Positions 1-8,262 of a stretch of DNA of 64,000 nucleotides are shown piece by piece (within the stretch, counting starts at the first letter, position 1; each line of letters begins with the position of its first letter). The notes under the pieces were generated by a model. The model was given only the letters and a program-made list of their open reading frames with translations. It did not search any database and was not told the DNA's origin. A program made the position numbers and the translations under genes. This stretch comes from Parabacteroides sp. TM07-1AC. Lineage in GTDB: Bacteria > Bacteroidota > Bacteroidia > Bacteroidales > Tannerellaceae. Location: NCBI RefSeq assembly GCF_003480915.1, contig NZ_QUKD01000009.1, positions 228,898 to 292,897 on the forward strand. Direction: 5' to 3'.

Positions 1-85
1 AGCTGTAAAAGCCGGTAGCTCAGAGAATGAAATGGTGTTAGTAGACCAGGACGGTAATGTTCTGCTTGTCTTATCTAAAAACTAA
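1..85 (+). CDS. C-terminal end of a gene cut by the window edge
   Basis: An open frame enters from the left edge and stops with TAA at 83-85, giving 27 residues that end in LLVLSKN. The following META-domain lipoprotein starts only five bases later, so the two are probably cotranscribed. The tail has the short beta-strand character seen at the end of META-domain proteins, and tandem META genes are common in Bacteroidales, but too little is present to assign the family. The start lies outside the window. Confidence 0.5.
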   Translation, partial: AVKAGSSENEMVLVDQDGNVLLVLSKN

Positions 86-90
86 ATGAA

Positions 91-537
91 ATGAAGAAGT
101 ATCTATATCTATGCCTGGCAGTTGTAGGGATAGCCGTATTTGCTTCCTGTAAATCTCAAAAAGCAGTGGTTGCTTCCTATTCAGACCTAGATGGTGAATG
201 GAGCGTGGTGGAACTGAACGGTAATAAATTAGATCCGGACAAAAGTAACCAGCTTATCGTCATAGACGTAGCGCGCAACCATCTGTCCGGAAATGCAGGA
301 TGCAACCGTATGAACGGCAGCATTGAATATTCTGAAGCCCGGAAGAATATCATCAAGTTTCCGCAAGTAGCGACAACGCGCATGGCCTGTCCGGAATTGA
401 AAGGTGAACAGGAGTTTCTGGAAGCTTTGAACAAAGTAGTTCGTTTTGAAGCGGAAGGCGATGTCAAACCAGTGAATACAGTAGCCTTTTACGGTACCGA
501 TAATGGCAAACTGATGGTTATTGAAAAGAAGAAATAA
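91..537 (+). CDS. META-domain (HslJ-like) lipoprotein
   Basis: This 148-residue protein begins with a lipoprotein signal whose lipobox ends at Cys20 (FASC), so it should be anchored to a membrane after processing. The rest fits a META domain: an LDGEWSVVELNG strand near residues 33-45, the GNAGCNRMNGSI motif near 67-78, and the TRMACPELKGEQEFLEAL segment near 95-112. In E. coli HslJ this fold is linked to outer-membrane and drug stress; the role here is not known. It follows the upstream gene at five bases and ends at a strong terminator. Family assignment is firm, function is not. Confidence 0.85.
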   Translation: MKKYLYLCLAVVGIAVFASCKSQKAVVASYSDLDGEWSVVELNGNKLDPDKSNQLIVIDVARNHLSGNAGCNRMNGSIEYSEARKNIIKFPQVATTRMACPELKGEQEFLEALNKVVRFEAEGDVKPVNTVAFYGTDNGKLMVIEKKK

Positions 538-555
538 GTAATTTCATAAAAAGGA

Positions 556-588
556 GAGGTGGCCCTGTTGAAGGAGGCCACCTCTTTT
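556..588. terminator. Bidirectional intrinsic terminator between convergent genes
   Basis: A perfect 9-bp stem, GAGGTGGCC at 556-564 and GGCCACCTC at 576-584, closes an 11-base loop. It is followed by TTTT on the plus strand and preceded by AAAAA, so it can stop transcription from both sides. It separates the plus-strand META lipoprotein from the minus-strand gene whose stop lies at 588. Confidence 0.85.
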
Positions 589-1220
589 CAGCTCAAAGAT
601 AGAGCATAGTTGCATAATTCTTTGACTTCGCCAATAGTCTCGAAATCTATCTTATTACCATCAATATATTGTTTGAGTAGTTCTCTATGTTGAGAGAATA
701 TTTTTAAGAATTGTTTCTTAGTAGAGAACCCTTTGAGTCGCTTGTTCTTTTTGATATAAAATTGGTAGTCTATTTTAACGATGACAGAATTTTTATCATC
801 ATTTCCTGTTCCATAGATAAGATTAGAATAGCTATCGACAGAAGCTGTTTCTGTTTTCCCTCCGAAGGTTAAATCCTTTTTAACCCGCTTATTTCCGATA
901 TATTGGACTAAAATCAGTGGTTCATTTTGAATAACCTCTGCCATTCCATTACTTGATACAGGAATAAAAGTCCGGTTGCCAGTTTTTATAGATACGATCA
1001 TATCCGGATCTGAGAACTCTTTCTTCTCATTATCTTTATCTATAAAGACAAATATGTTTTCAAATAAGTCATAATTAACCGGAACTTGAAAGATTCTTCC
1101 ATCTTTATAATAGATATAAGAATCTGTAAACTCAGGAAATAGGTAGGAGGAATGTCTGTCCTGTCCTGAAGCATTCGATAATCCTAGGTAAATAAAGAAT
1201 AGAATCAAAGTATATTTCAT
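588..1220 (-). CDS. Secreted protein of unknown function
   Basis: The 210-residue product starts with a typical signal peptide (MKYTLILFFIYLGLSNASGQ), so it is exported to the periplasm or beyond. The mature part is rich in short beta segments with many Lys, Asp and Tyr residues (DGRIFQVPVNYDLFENIFVFID). No catalytic motif, repeat or membrane segment is evident and I do not recognise the family. It is downstream of the sus-type operon on the same strand, but the 11-bp stem at 1254-1283 lies between them, so it may be a separate unit. Confidence 0.7.
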   Translation of the reverse strand: MKYTLILFFIYLGLSNASGQDRHSSYLFPEFTDSYIYYKDGRIFQVPVNYDLFENIFVFIDKDNEKKEFSDPDMIVSIKTGNRTFIPVSSNGMAEVIQNEPLILVQYIGNKRVKKDLTFGGKTETASVDSYSNLIYGTGNDDKNSVIVKIDYQFYIKKNKRLKGFSTKKQFLKIFSQHRELLKQYIDGNKIDFETIGEVKELCNYALSLS

Positions 1221-1253
1221 ATTATTCTTTAGAGATGATGTGAGAACTTTATA

Positions 1254-1283
1254 GAAAGTAGTGAAGAATTCCTCACTACTTTC
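1254..1283 (-). terminator. Probable terminator of the susCD operon
   Basis: A perfect 11-bp inverted repeat, GAAAGTAGTGA at 1254-1264 and TCACTACTTTC at 1273-1283, has an 8-base loop. It lies just after the stop of the last gene of the minus-strand susC-susD-lipoprotein operon. The T-run after the stem on the minus strand is weak, so it could instead be a processing or attenuation hairpin. Confidence 0.55.
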
Positions 1284-1303
1284 TTTTGAGTTATTTCAAT
1301 GTA

Positions 1304-2089
1304 TTATAAAGATGGTTTTGTGAATTCAATGGCTTCGTCAACTGTAACTTCCAATACATGTACCTGAACTTCGTATAAACGTTTATATTCAGGGACGCCT
1401 TTTGGCCTGAAGGCTGTATTGGTTACCATATATTGTTGCGGTTTCGTATAATCACTGGGAGTCCCTAATGTAGGCGCTCCGTTAACCGGTTCTACTTTGA
1501 AGGCATAAGTGTCTGACATGATAAATTCCAGTACCATTTCTTTTTGTTTTATAGGCATGACAACATAACGAAACATACCTTCTTGTACTTCTTCGACAAA
1601 CTTTATAGGTTTGACGGTTTCATTATCAAATGCTGATTTGACAAATAAATGTCCTTTGTTTGGTGTATGATATTTAACTTTATCAAATGTAAACATGTGG
1701 ACAATATATTTTTTACCTTCCGGTGCAGCACTGTCTTCTACTATTTCCTGCGTATTTTTCACCAACATTTTTTCTCCCGGAGCAAGTACTTTATTCAGAA
1801 TTGTAACATTGGATCCGGTATTGTTTGTATACTCCATACCATTTTCAAAAGCGTCGAGCAAAGACATAGCAATATAATTTTCCAACCATTGCCCCTTGCC
1901 ATTGTTGTGGTTGACTTGCCATACTTTATTTGTGAATAATTCACGAGGACGATTTCTGACTAAACCTGTACCAAGTTCAAGATTCGAATAGACCGATTCA
2001 GGAACTTCATCCCACTCAATTCCACTCTGACAACTGGATAAAGTCGTTAAGCCGAGTGTTAATGCTAATAATATATTTTTAATTTTCAT
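1304..2089 (-). CDS. Third lipoprotein of the susCD operon
   Basis: This 261-residue protein carries a lipoprotein signal with its lipobox at LSSC (Cys20). It follows susD by 24 bases and is the last gene of the operon. Lipoproteins after SusD are often surface glycan- or ligand-binding partners (SusE/SusF-like, or family-specific DUFs). The mature part has LFTNKVWQVNHNNGKGQW near residues 51-68 and ends in a VQVHVLEVTVDEAIEF strand. No enzyme motif is visible. A surface ligand-binding role is inferred from position only. Confidence 0.65.
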   Translation of the reverse strand: MKIKNILLALTLGLTTLSSCQSGIEWDEVPESVYSNLELGTGLVRNRPRELFTNKVWQVNHNNGKGQWLENYIAMSLLDAFENGMEYTNNTGSNVTILNKVLAPGEKMLVKNTQEIVEDSAAPEGKKYIVHMFTFDKVKYHTPNKGHLFVKSAFDNETVKPIKFVEEVQEGMFRYVVMPIKQKEMVLEFIMSDTYAFKVEPVNGAPTLGTPSDYTKPQQYMVTNTAFRPKGVPEYKRLYEVQVHVLEVTVDEAIEFTKPSL

Positions 2090-2113
2090 GACTTTAGTCT
2101 TCTGTTAAAATGA

Positions 2114-4099
2114 TTATTGGTAACTTCTGTTTTCCCATCCCGGATTCTGAACAAAATTGTCGTTTACTTCCAATGTAGAGCGTGCAAATGGCAATTTGTA
2201 GTATACGGCATCATTGAATTTTCGATCATAATATACACTTTGATCAATCGTGCGAACATAGAAGTAAGGTGTGAAATATTTGGGATCACTCTTCGGTGCT
2301 AAATATCCGTTGCTTCCTATTTCTTCACTTTCAATACCTTTACGGAAGATAAACATACCTCTCGGGTTTTTGTTTAATTCGTCAATGACTGTTTTACCTT
2401 CTGATTCTCCCCATCTGAGCAAGTCGAAATAACGGTGTCCGGGTACTTCATAGGCAAATTCTATGCGACGTTGCAATTTGTATTCTTCCCAAAGATCGTG
2501 ACCTACTACTGAAGCGTCGAAATTATCGAGCCCTGCACGATTGCGAATCTGATTAATTGCGTCTAACGTTTCGTTTTCTTTACCCCCTAACTTATATGCA
2601 GCTTCGGCATAATTCAGTAAAGCTTCTGCGTATCGAACCATGAAGTAGCAGGAGGGGGATTGTGTGTAATTAACAGTTCCGTTTTCGTTGAAACGTCCGA
2701 TCGTATATTTCGCTGCGTAATAACTTGTCACTGTAGATTGTGCAGCACCGGTAATATCTAATTTTTCGGTGTGATGATAATAGGTTCCCAGTGAGCTGTA
2801 TTTCTCACTTTTAGTCGGTTCGGAAAAGTCAATCCAGGTACGAATCAGATACCTTTCATTTTCAACACCGGCATAATAAGTACTGTCATACAGGATCGTT
2901 GCATAGAAACGTTTGTCTCTATCAGTATACATGTTCAAGTAATTTTCACTGGTAGCGGTAAATTCTCCATTTTCGTTTTTACTTAGTCCGAGTTCCTGTG
3001 ACTGAGTTGTTTTCCACCATTGCATCCATTTTCCGGTAGCCTTGTCCTTCTGATAGTAGCAATCAACTAAGTCTTGAGTCGGATATGCACCTCCGCGTCC
3101 GCCATCCCAGTCAGGACCAAAGTCTGTTGTTCCTCCGTACATTTTAGCCCAGGAAACGGGGTGTGAATAATTTCCAGGATTAAAACCGGATCTGTTTGAT
3201 TCATTAAACATGACCGGCCAGATAGATTCAACCGATGTATGGGCATTAGGCTTGTTAAATAAATCGGCATAATTAGGTTCCAAAGCATATTTTCCTATTA
3301 CCGATTTAGCAGCGTCATAAGCCATTTGATAATAATGTTTGGCATCTTTTGTGAATTTGTAAAGCGCTTTGCTTTCGGCAGAACCTGATAATTTATCGTA
3401 TAATCCTTTGGCTGAAGCTTCTGCTGCACAAGCGGCTGCCAGTGCACTGCGTGATTTCAGAACTTGTACGGCATCTTCGTTGAGTAAACCTAATGTTGGT
3501 TTAGCCGATACTTTTTTGAATAAATCCAACGCTTTATCGTAATCGTTCAGAATCTGATCGAAAACTTCTTCACGACTGTTTTGGGGAAGCATTGTTTCAT
3601 CGAAAATGGTCATTGTATTGGTGACAATCGGCATGATACCCCAATATCGTTCCATATCGGCATAATATAAAGCACGGAATGCATAACTTTCAGCCAATAA
3701 CTGACTTGACTCTGCTTCGGTGATATTTGGAACACTTGGGATTCGTTCGATGGCCATATTGGCTTGACGAATTCTTTTATATCCATCTCCCCAAGGAGCT
3801 CCGACTATGCCCGCACTATTCAGTTCGTCATATCGTCTGGCATTGTAGTCGTATTGACGAAATGTGTTCTGGTCACGGTCTATATTTCCACATGCATTAT
3901 CAGACCATTGTTCTGCCTGGAATGCTTGGTTGGCTCCCGCAGGTCCCCATAGATAGAATTGATTGACAAAAGTACGAGATAACTGTGCATTTGCCCAAAA
4001 TTGATCTTCAAATACGCTGGTAGTCGGATCGATTCCCAGTGGATCGCAGCTGGACAGACAAACCGCAGTGCATAAAGCTAGTATATTTAATTTTTTCAT
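2114..4099 (-). CDS. SusD/RagB family outer-membrane nutrient-binding lipoprotein
   Basis: The 661-residue protein has a lipobox at LSSC (Cys18). The SusD layout is clear: an N-terminal region with DQFWANAQLSRTFVNQFY and the TPR-like ESYAFRALYYADMERYWGIMPIV helix near 145, and the C-terminal YAEALLNYAEAAYKLGGK...INQIRNRAGLDNF block with the ELQRRIEFAYE-type and HRYFDLLRWG signatures. SusD proteins sit on the cell surface as a lid over the SusC barrel and deliver ligand to it. The gene follows susC by 21 bases. No glycoside hydrolase or other enzyme lies in the operon, so the substrate cannot be read from context. Confidence 0.95.
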   Translation of the reverse strand: MKKLNILALCTAVCLSSCDPLGIDPTTSVFEDQFWANAQLSRTFVNQFYLWGPAGANQAFQAEQWSDNACGNIDRDQNTFRQYDYNARRYDELNSAGIVGAPWGDGYKRIRQANMAIERIPSVPNITEAESSQLLAESYAFRALYYADMERYWGIMPIVTNTMTIFDETMLPQNSREEVFDQILNDYDKALDLFKKVSAKPTLGLLNEDAVQVLKSRSALAAACAAEASAKGLYDKLSGSAESKALYKFTKDAKHYYQMAYDAAKSVIGKYALEPNYADLFNKPNAHTSVESIWPVMFNESNRSGFNPGNYSHPVSWAKMYGGTTDFGPDWDGGRGGAYPTQDLVDCYYQKDKATGKWMQWWKTTQSQELGLSKNENGEFTATSENYLNMYTDRDKRFYATILYDSTYYAGVENERYLIRTWIDFSEPTKSEKYSSLGTYYHHTEKLDITGAAQSTVTSYYAAKYTIGRFNENGTVNYTQSPSCYFMVRYAEALLNYAEAAYKLGGKENETLDAINQIRNRAGLDNFDASVVGHDLWEEYKLQRRIEFAYEVPGHRYFDLLRWGESEGKTVIDELNKNPRGMFIFRKGIESEEIGSNGYLAPKSDPKYFTPYFYVRTIDQSVYYDRKFNDAVYYKLPFARSTLEVNDNFVQNPGWENRSYQ

Positions 4100-4120
4100 T
4101 TTGTGTATGTTCTAATGTGA

Positions 4121-7100
4121 TTACAATGTTAATGTAGCGCTCAAAGTGAACGAACGTTGAGTAGGATAACTACCCAGTTTGTTGCCTCCCCAAATGGAGT
4201 TTGCCGGTAAGTATTCAGGGTCGGTTAAATTGTGGAATGGATTCCCTTTCTTAACCCAGGTACAGACGTTGTTGGCAACAAAGTTGACTTGCAAACCTTT
4301 GATATAACTTACGTTTTTAAGAACCCGACGTTTCAGGTCATAGCTGACGCTGATATTTTTCAACTTCAGATAAGATGCATCATATACCCACTGATCGACA
4401 TAATTGTATCCCCAGCCATAGCTGGAGTTGGTTGGTAACGGCAGTTTATTGGTGATAGGATTGCTTGGTGTATATGATTCCGGATACAGATACTTTCCAT
4501 AATTCCAGTAATAATCCTGTTGTGAGCGGGCCGGTGAAGTTACATCGCCGGTTACATGTCCTGCTCCCTGGAGGAATACTTCAAAACTGAATTCTTTCCA
4601 ACCTAAGCCTAAAGTGATGCCGTAAAGAGATTGGGGGACTATACCGCCTCTTTCATCCACAACCTGGTCACCTCCGTTCAGTACGCCGTCTCCGTTCAGA
4701 TCTTTCATACGGAAAGTACCTAATGCGTGGTTGCGTCCAAAGTGCATATATGAGTTATACATATCTTCATACGAAGTAAACAGACCATTTGTTTGCCAGG
4801 AAACGTTGTATGTCTTTTGTTCATTATTCTTTCCTAAATCATTGAGGTATGGATAGTAATAGCTTTCATCTTTTTTGGCATGTCTAACTGCTACTTTTTC
4901 CCAATACGTATAGTTTGCTCCAATTCTGTAGGTGAAGTCACCGATGCGGTCATTCCAGTTCAAAGAAAATTCAACACCACCTTTATGATTTGTTACATAA
5001 GGAGCATTCATTTTCGGAGTATTTGGTAAACCTAAGATAGGAGTGTATGTTATCTCTGGGTTCATATCGATTTCTTCCCCTTTGTTGAGGTATAAATAGG
5101 TATCAAACGAACCGGTCAAACGTTCATTTAAGAAACCGAAATCGACACCACCACTGATTTGTTGTGATTCTCCCCAGGTCAGATTGCTGGATACATTTGT
5201 TTCTGTCCAAACAGAATTGGAGGTCATGTTCTCCCCCAACAAGATGTTATTAGCCTTACCGTCATTTTTGGATAATCCATATTGGTTCATATAACTGAAT
5301 GGAGATGCCAGTTCCTGACCTACAACACCGTAACCGGCACGGATTTTGAAGGAACTGATTATATCTTTGTTAATGATATTTTTAATGAACTCTTCCTCTG
5401 TTAATACCCAGCCGGCAGATGCTGCGTAGAAAAATCCCCAGCGTTTATCCGGATGGTAACATAATGAACCATTGTAGTTAGCACTTAATTGTAGCAAATA
5501 CTTGCTATCATAGTCGTAAGTGATACGTCCTACATAGGATGCTGACCCCCACAGTCCCTCAGTTCCTTTCATTTGTTGCATTGTAGCTCCTGCTTCGATT
5601 TGTGGAGTATAAATGGAAGGATAACCGTAGGCTTTAGCCATGGTCGAATTGGTTCTGCGTTTCTGACTTGTGTAATTGATCATCGCTGTCAGATTATGTT
5701 TGCCGAAAGAACGGCTGTAATCAGCTTGCAGGATACCGGTTGTCAAAGAATAGTTGTCCCATGTCTGCGATAAATGAGCATCATTAGGATTATAACTTTT
5801 TTCCTGTGTTGCATAAGGATTGGCATATACACCAACTTCCGGATGTTCGAATGTTTTATTCATCGAATTACTGTAGTTGAAGTTTACACTGCTACTGACA
5901 GATAACCCTTCTACCCAGGGCAAGCTCCATTTAAGTCCGATATTCGTTTGTAAACGATAGTCATCCGTATTATTGAATCCGGTACGTAAGCGCGAATCTA
6001 GCCCTCCGGCTTTCTCCAAACCGGTAGTCCAGTTCTGAGGCTGGTTGTGCATTTCACTACCTTCGATCAAGACAGAATTGAAAATTCCGTCGCCACCTTG
6101 TGGTTGCTTCTTTTTTGCCATTACCCCATTTAGGTTTAATGTAAACTTCAGACTCTTGTCTTTCAATAAATAGGCATCTGTGTTGACAATTGCATTATAC
6201 TGTTCGTAGTCGTAACTGTCACTGATACCGGATTGTTTCATGTAACCTAAACTGGAATAATATCTAACCCTTTCACTACCTCCACGTACACTTAGGTTTG
6301 TTTGGGTCATCGGCTGAGTATGGTCGAAGAAGTCCCAGGCATCGTAATCACCATAATAATTTTCAATATCTTTCCCTTGTGTTACGAATGGGTTGAACAA
6401 ATCGTTTATGTCACTGAGTGAATATCCTAAATCGTATTTCTGGTTGACCATGTCGGTGATTTCCTGACGACCATATCCTTGCCCGTTCAAATATCCCATG
6501 TAGTACTTTGACATTTCCGTCGCATTGAAAGCAGGATTCTCAGCCATACTGGCGGCATACAATTCGTTTTTCTTATTTACATAATCCCATGTACTCATTG
6601 CTTTAGGTCTGTAAGATGGTGTCATCATTGTAATTTTCTGACTTAATGATATTTCCAACTGACCTTCTTGCCCTTTTTTTGTGGTAACCACCACAACACC
6701 ATCGCTTGCACGAGGACCGTATACAGCTGTAGCAGACGCATCTTTCAAAATACTCATAGATGCAATGTCGTCAGGACGCAAACGGTTGAAGAATACTTCC
6801 CCCTGGCTGGTTTCCATTACTACGTCGTCGATTACATATAAGATATTACTACCACCACGGATCCAGATCTTGGAAGTTTCACCCGGTGCACCTGAACGTG
6901 CCTGGGAGATGATACCTGATACACGGCCTCCCAATCCATCACTAGGAGATGTTACCGGTAACTTGGCTATCGATTCGATTTTTACGTTAACAGCGGCGGC
7001 TGTTAAGGTTTTAGTTTTTTGGACACCACTAAAACCGGTTACAACCACTTCGTCCAAAGCTTGTGAGTCTTCTTCTAACTTAACATTAATGGATGGTTGT

Positions 7101-7408
7101 CCTGTGTACTTGATTTCCTGGGTGGTATAACCAACGAAAGATATCTGGATGATACTTCCATTTTTTACTCCCTCCAATGTAAAATTACCGTCTATGTCGG
7201 TAATAATACCGTTTGTGGTTCCTTTTACAATGACTGATGCTCCGGTTACGGGACCGAATTCATCTTCTACTGTTCCCGTCACTTTCCCGTTTTGCTGGGA
7301 AATGTTCACGCTCGGTCTGTTGGGAGTCGTGTCTGCTTTTATGCTCTCGGGAGAACATAAAATGCCTGCAAACAACATGAGACCAATCGGTTTTAAGTTT
7401 TTCAACAT
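4121..7408 (-). CDS. SusC/RagA family TonB-dependent outer-membrane transporter
   Basis: The 1095-residue protein has a signal peptide, then a CarboxypepD_reg-like beta-sandwich (about 40-108, GTVEDEFGPVTGASVIVKGT). A TonB box region (ALDEVVVTGFSG, about 117-128) and a plug domain with SMSILKDASATAVYGPRASDGVVVVTTKKG (about 215-245) follow. The remainder is a long beta-barrel ending in the aromatic SFTLSATLTL strand. It imports ligand across the outer membrane with SusD, powered by TonB. It is the first gene of the operon. The inverted-repeat segment 280-450 bases upstream suggests on/off phase variation. There is no STN signalling domain, so anti-sigma control through this protein is not expected. 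Confidence 0.96.
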   Translation of the reverse strand: MLKNLKPIGLMLFAGILCSPESIKADTTPNRPSVNISQQNGKVTGTVEDEFGPVTGASVIVKGTTNGIITDIDGNFTLEGVKNGSIIQISFVGYTTQEIKYTGQPSINVKLEEDSQALDEVVVTGFSGVQKTKTLTAAAVNVKIESIAKLPVTSPSDGLGGRVSGIISQARSGAPGETSKIWIRGGSNILYVIDDVVMETSQGEVFFNRLRPDDIASMSILKDASATAVYGPRASDGVVVVTTKKGQEGQLEISLSQKITMMTPSYRPKAMSTWDYVNKKNELYAASMAENPAFNATEMSKYYMGYLNGQGYGRQEITDMVNQKYDLGYSLSDINDLFNPFVTQGKDIENYYGDYDAWDFFDHTQPMTQTNLSVRGGSERVRYYSSLGYMKQSGISDSYDYEQYNAIVNTDAYLLKDKSLKFTLNLNGVMAKKKQPQGGDGIFNSVLIEGSEMHNQPQNWTTGLEKAGGLDSRLRTGFNNTDDYRLQTNIGLKWSLPWVEGLSVSSSVNFNYSNSMNKTFEHPEVGVYANPYATQEKSYNPNDAHLSQTWDNYSLTTGILQADYSRSFGKHNLTAMINYTSQKRRTNSTMAKAYGYPSIYTPQIEAGATMQQMKGTEGLWGSASYVGRITYDYDSKYLLQLSANYNGSLCYHPDKRWGFFYAASAGWVLTEEEFIKNIINKDIISSFKIRAGYGVVGQELASPFSYMNQYGLSKNDGKANNILLGENMTSNSVWTETNVSSNLTWGESQQISGGVDFGFLNERLTGSFDTYLYLNKGEEIDMNPEITYTPILGLPNTPKMNAPYVTNHKGGVEFSLNWNDRIGDFTYRIGANYTYWEKVAVRHAKKDESYYYPYLNDLGKNNEQKTYNVSWQTNGLFTSYEDMYNSYMHFGRNHALGTFRMKDLNGDGVLNGGDQVVDERGGIVPQSLYGITLGLGWKEFSFEVFLQGAGHVTGDVTSPARSQQDYYWNYGKYLYPESYTPSNPITNKLPLPTNSSYGWGYNYVDQWVYDASYLKLKNISVSYDLKRRVLKNVSYIKGLQVNFVANNVCTWVKKGNPFHNLTDPEYLPANSIWGGNKLGSYPTQRSFTLSATLTL

Positions 7409-7547
7409 AACTGATTTAGTTTGAATTAATATTGATTAAAAATAGGTATAGATCTTTCCAACGTTTTGAACTGTGTTATTCCTACTCTCTGAACTGATTT
7501 TAAAGTTCTATTTTAGCCTGTTCTTTTAAAGTGTTGTAAGTATTTTC

Positions 7548-7667
7548 CTATTCTGACTCGGAGAATTTACTGTTTACGGCAGCTAATTGACCGTCGTCGC
7601 GTTCAGTTAATTTGTTAGGGGTTAATTTCCCTGTAATGCTACGCTTTTTAGGCTCTGTTAATGTCAT
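7548..7667 (-). CDS. Small 39-residue ORF between the inverted-repeat segment and susC
   Basis: ATG at 7667-7665 opens a 39-codon frame that begins MTLTEPKKRS, continues through the basic stretch ITGKLTPNKLTERDD and ends at TAG (7548-7550). It has balanced amino-acid use and is the only frame in this gap with protein-like composition. It lies about 20 bases downstream of the left inverted repeat and about 140 bases before susC, so transcripts from the switch would cross it. It could be a leader peptide or a real small protein. I do not recognise a family. Confidence 0.4.
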   Translation of the reverse strand: MTLTEPKKRSITGKLTPNKLTERDDGQLAAVNSKFSESE

Positions 7668-7685
7668 AATATTATTAATTTAATT

Positions 7686-7859
7686 AGTTCGTAGAGAACT
7701 ATGGTGTATATGGCTTGATTAAACATAAAAGAGTGTTTTTTGTCTAATTTTATTTCTCTTAAAAACGGATTATGCAAACTAATTATCGGAAATAGTCAAC
7801 TAATAGTCGATATTTTTTATAATATTTGCAAAATAATTAACCATAGTTCTCTACGAACT
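7686..7859. repeat. Putative invertible segment (inverton) with perfect 20-bp inverted repeats
   Basis: AGTTCGTAGAGAACTATGGT at 7686-7705 is repeated exactly in reverse complement at 7840-7859, enclosing 134 bp of AT-rich DNA. Each arm also contains AGTTC-N5-GAACT, a small dyad suited to recombinase binding. Bacteroidales use recombinase-inverted promoters of this size to phase-vary SusC/SusD operons. Near matches to the TAnnTTTG -7 box (7 of 8) exist toward susC (7775-7782) and away from it (7821-7828), so the present orientation cannot be called on or off. No recombinase gene lies next to it. Confidence 0.75.
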
Positions 7860-7860
7860 C

Positions 7861-8262
7861 AGGTCGATTATAGAAGAGTTTATTGGGCTAAAAAATCTTT
7901 TTTTAGGTTATAGTGTTTTACTACTCGTGAATATTATAGCATTTCTATAAATCTTATTTGTGGATGATTATTTTGTACTCGTTATTTGAAGAAACGTTTT
8001 TATGTATTTTTTTTATAAAAATAATCGAGGGGTAAAAGTCTATATAATAAATCTTTTTAAGATGTTTGGTTCAATTATTGTCAGATGTGAATTTTTCAAT
8101 ATTTGGCAAATATGAACCTAGTCAGATCGTATTCTGCGTCATCTGCGTTCCTTAATTCAAACCGGATATTTATCTAAAGCTTTTGTTTTCAACAGATTTT
8201 AGTGTTAATTGTAGATGTTATAGATAATATGATTTTTTAAATTTCACTTGATAATAATCTTG
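7861..8262. other. AT-rich intergenic stretch
   Basis: About 400 bases between the right inverted repeat and the stop of the MG2-domain gene hold no frame with protein-like composition on either strand. No clear hairpin terminator was seen. Transcription leaving the switch in the plus direction would cross this stretch and run antisense to the MG2 gene. Confidence 0.5.

Noticed and set aside
7775..7828. A definite promoter inside the invertible segment
   Set aside because: Only 7-of-8 matches to the -7 box were seen in each direction, so no promoter call was made.
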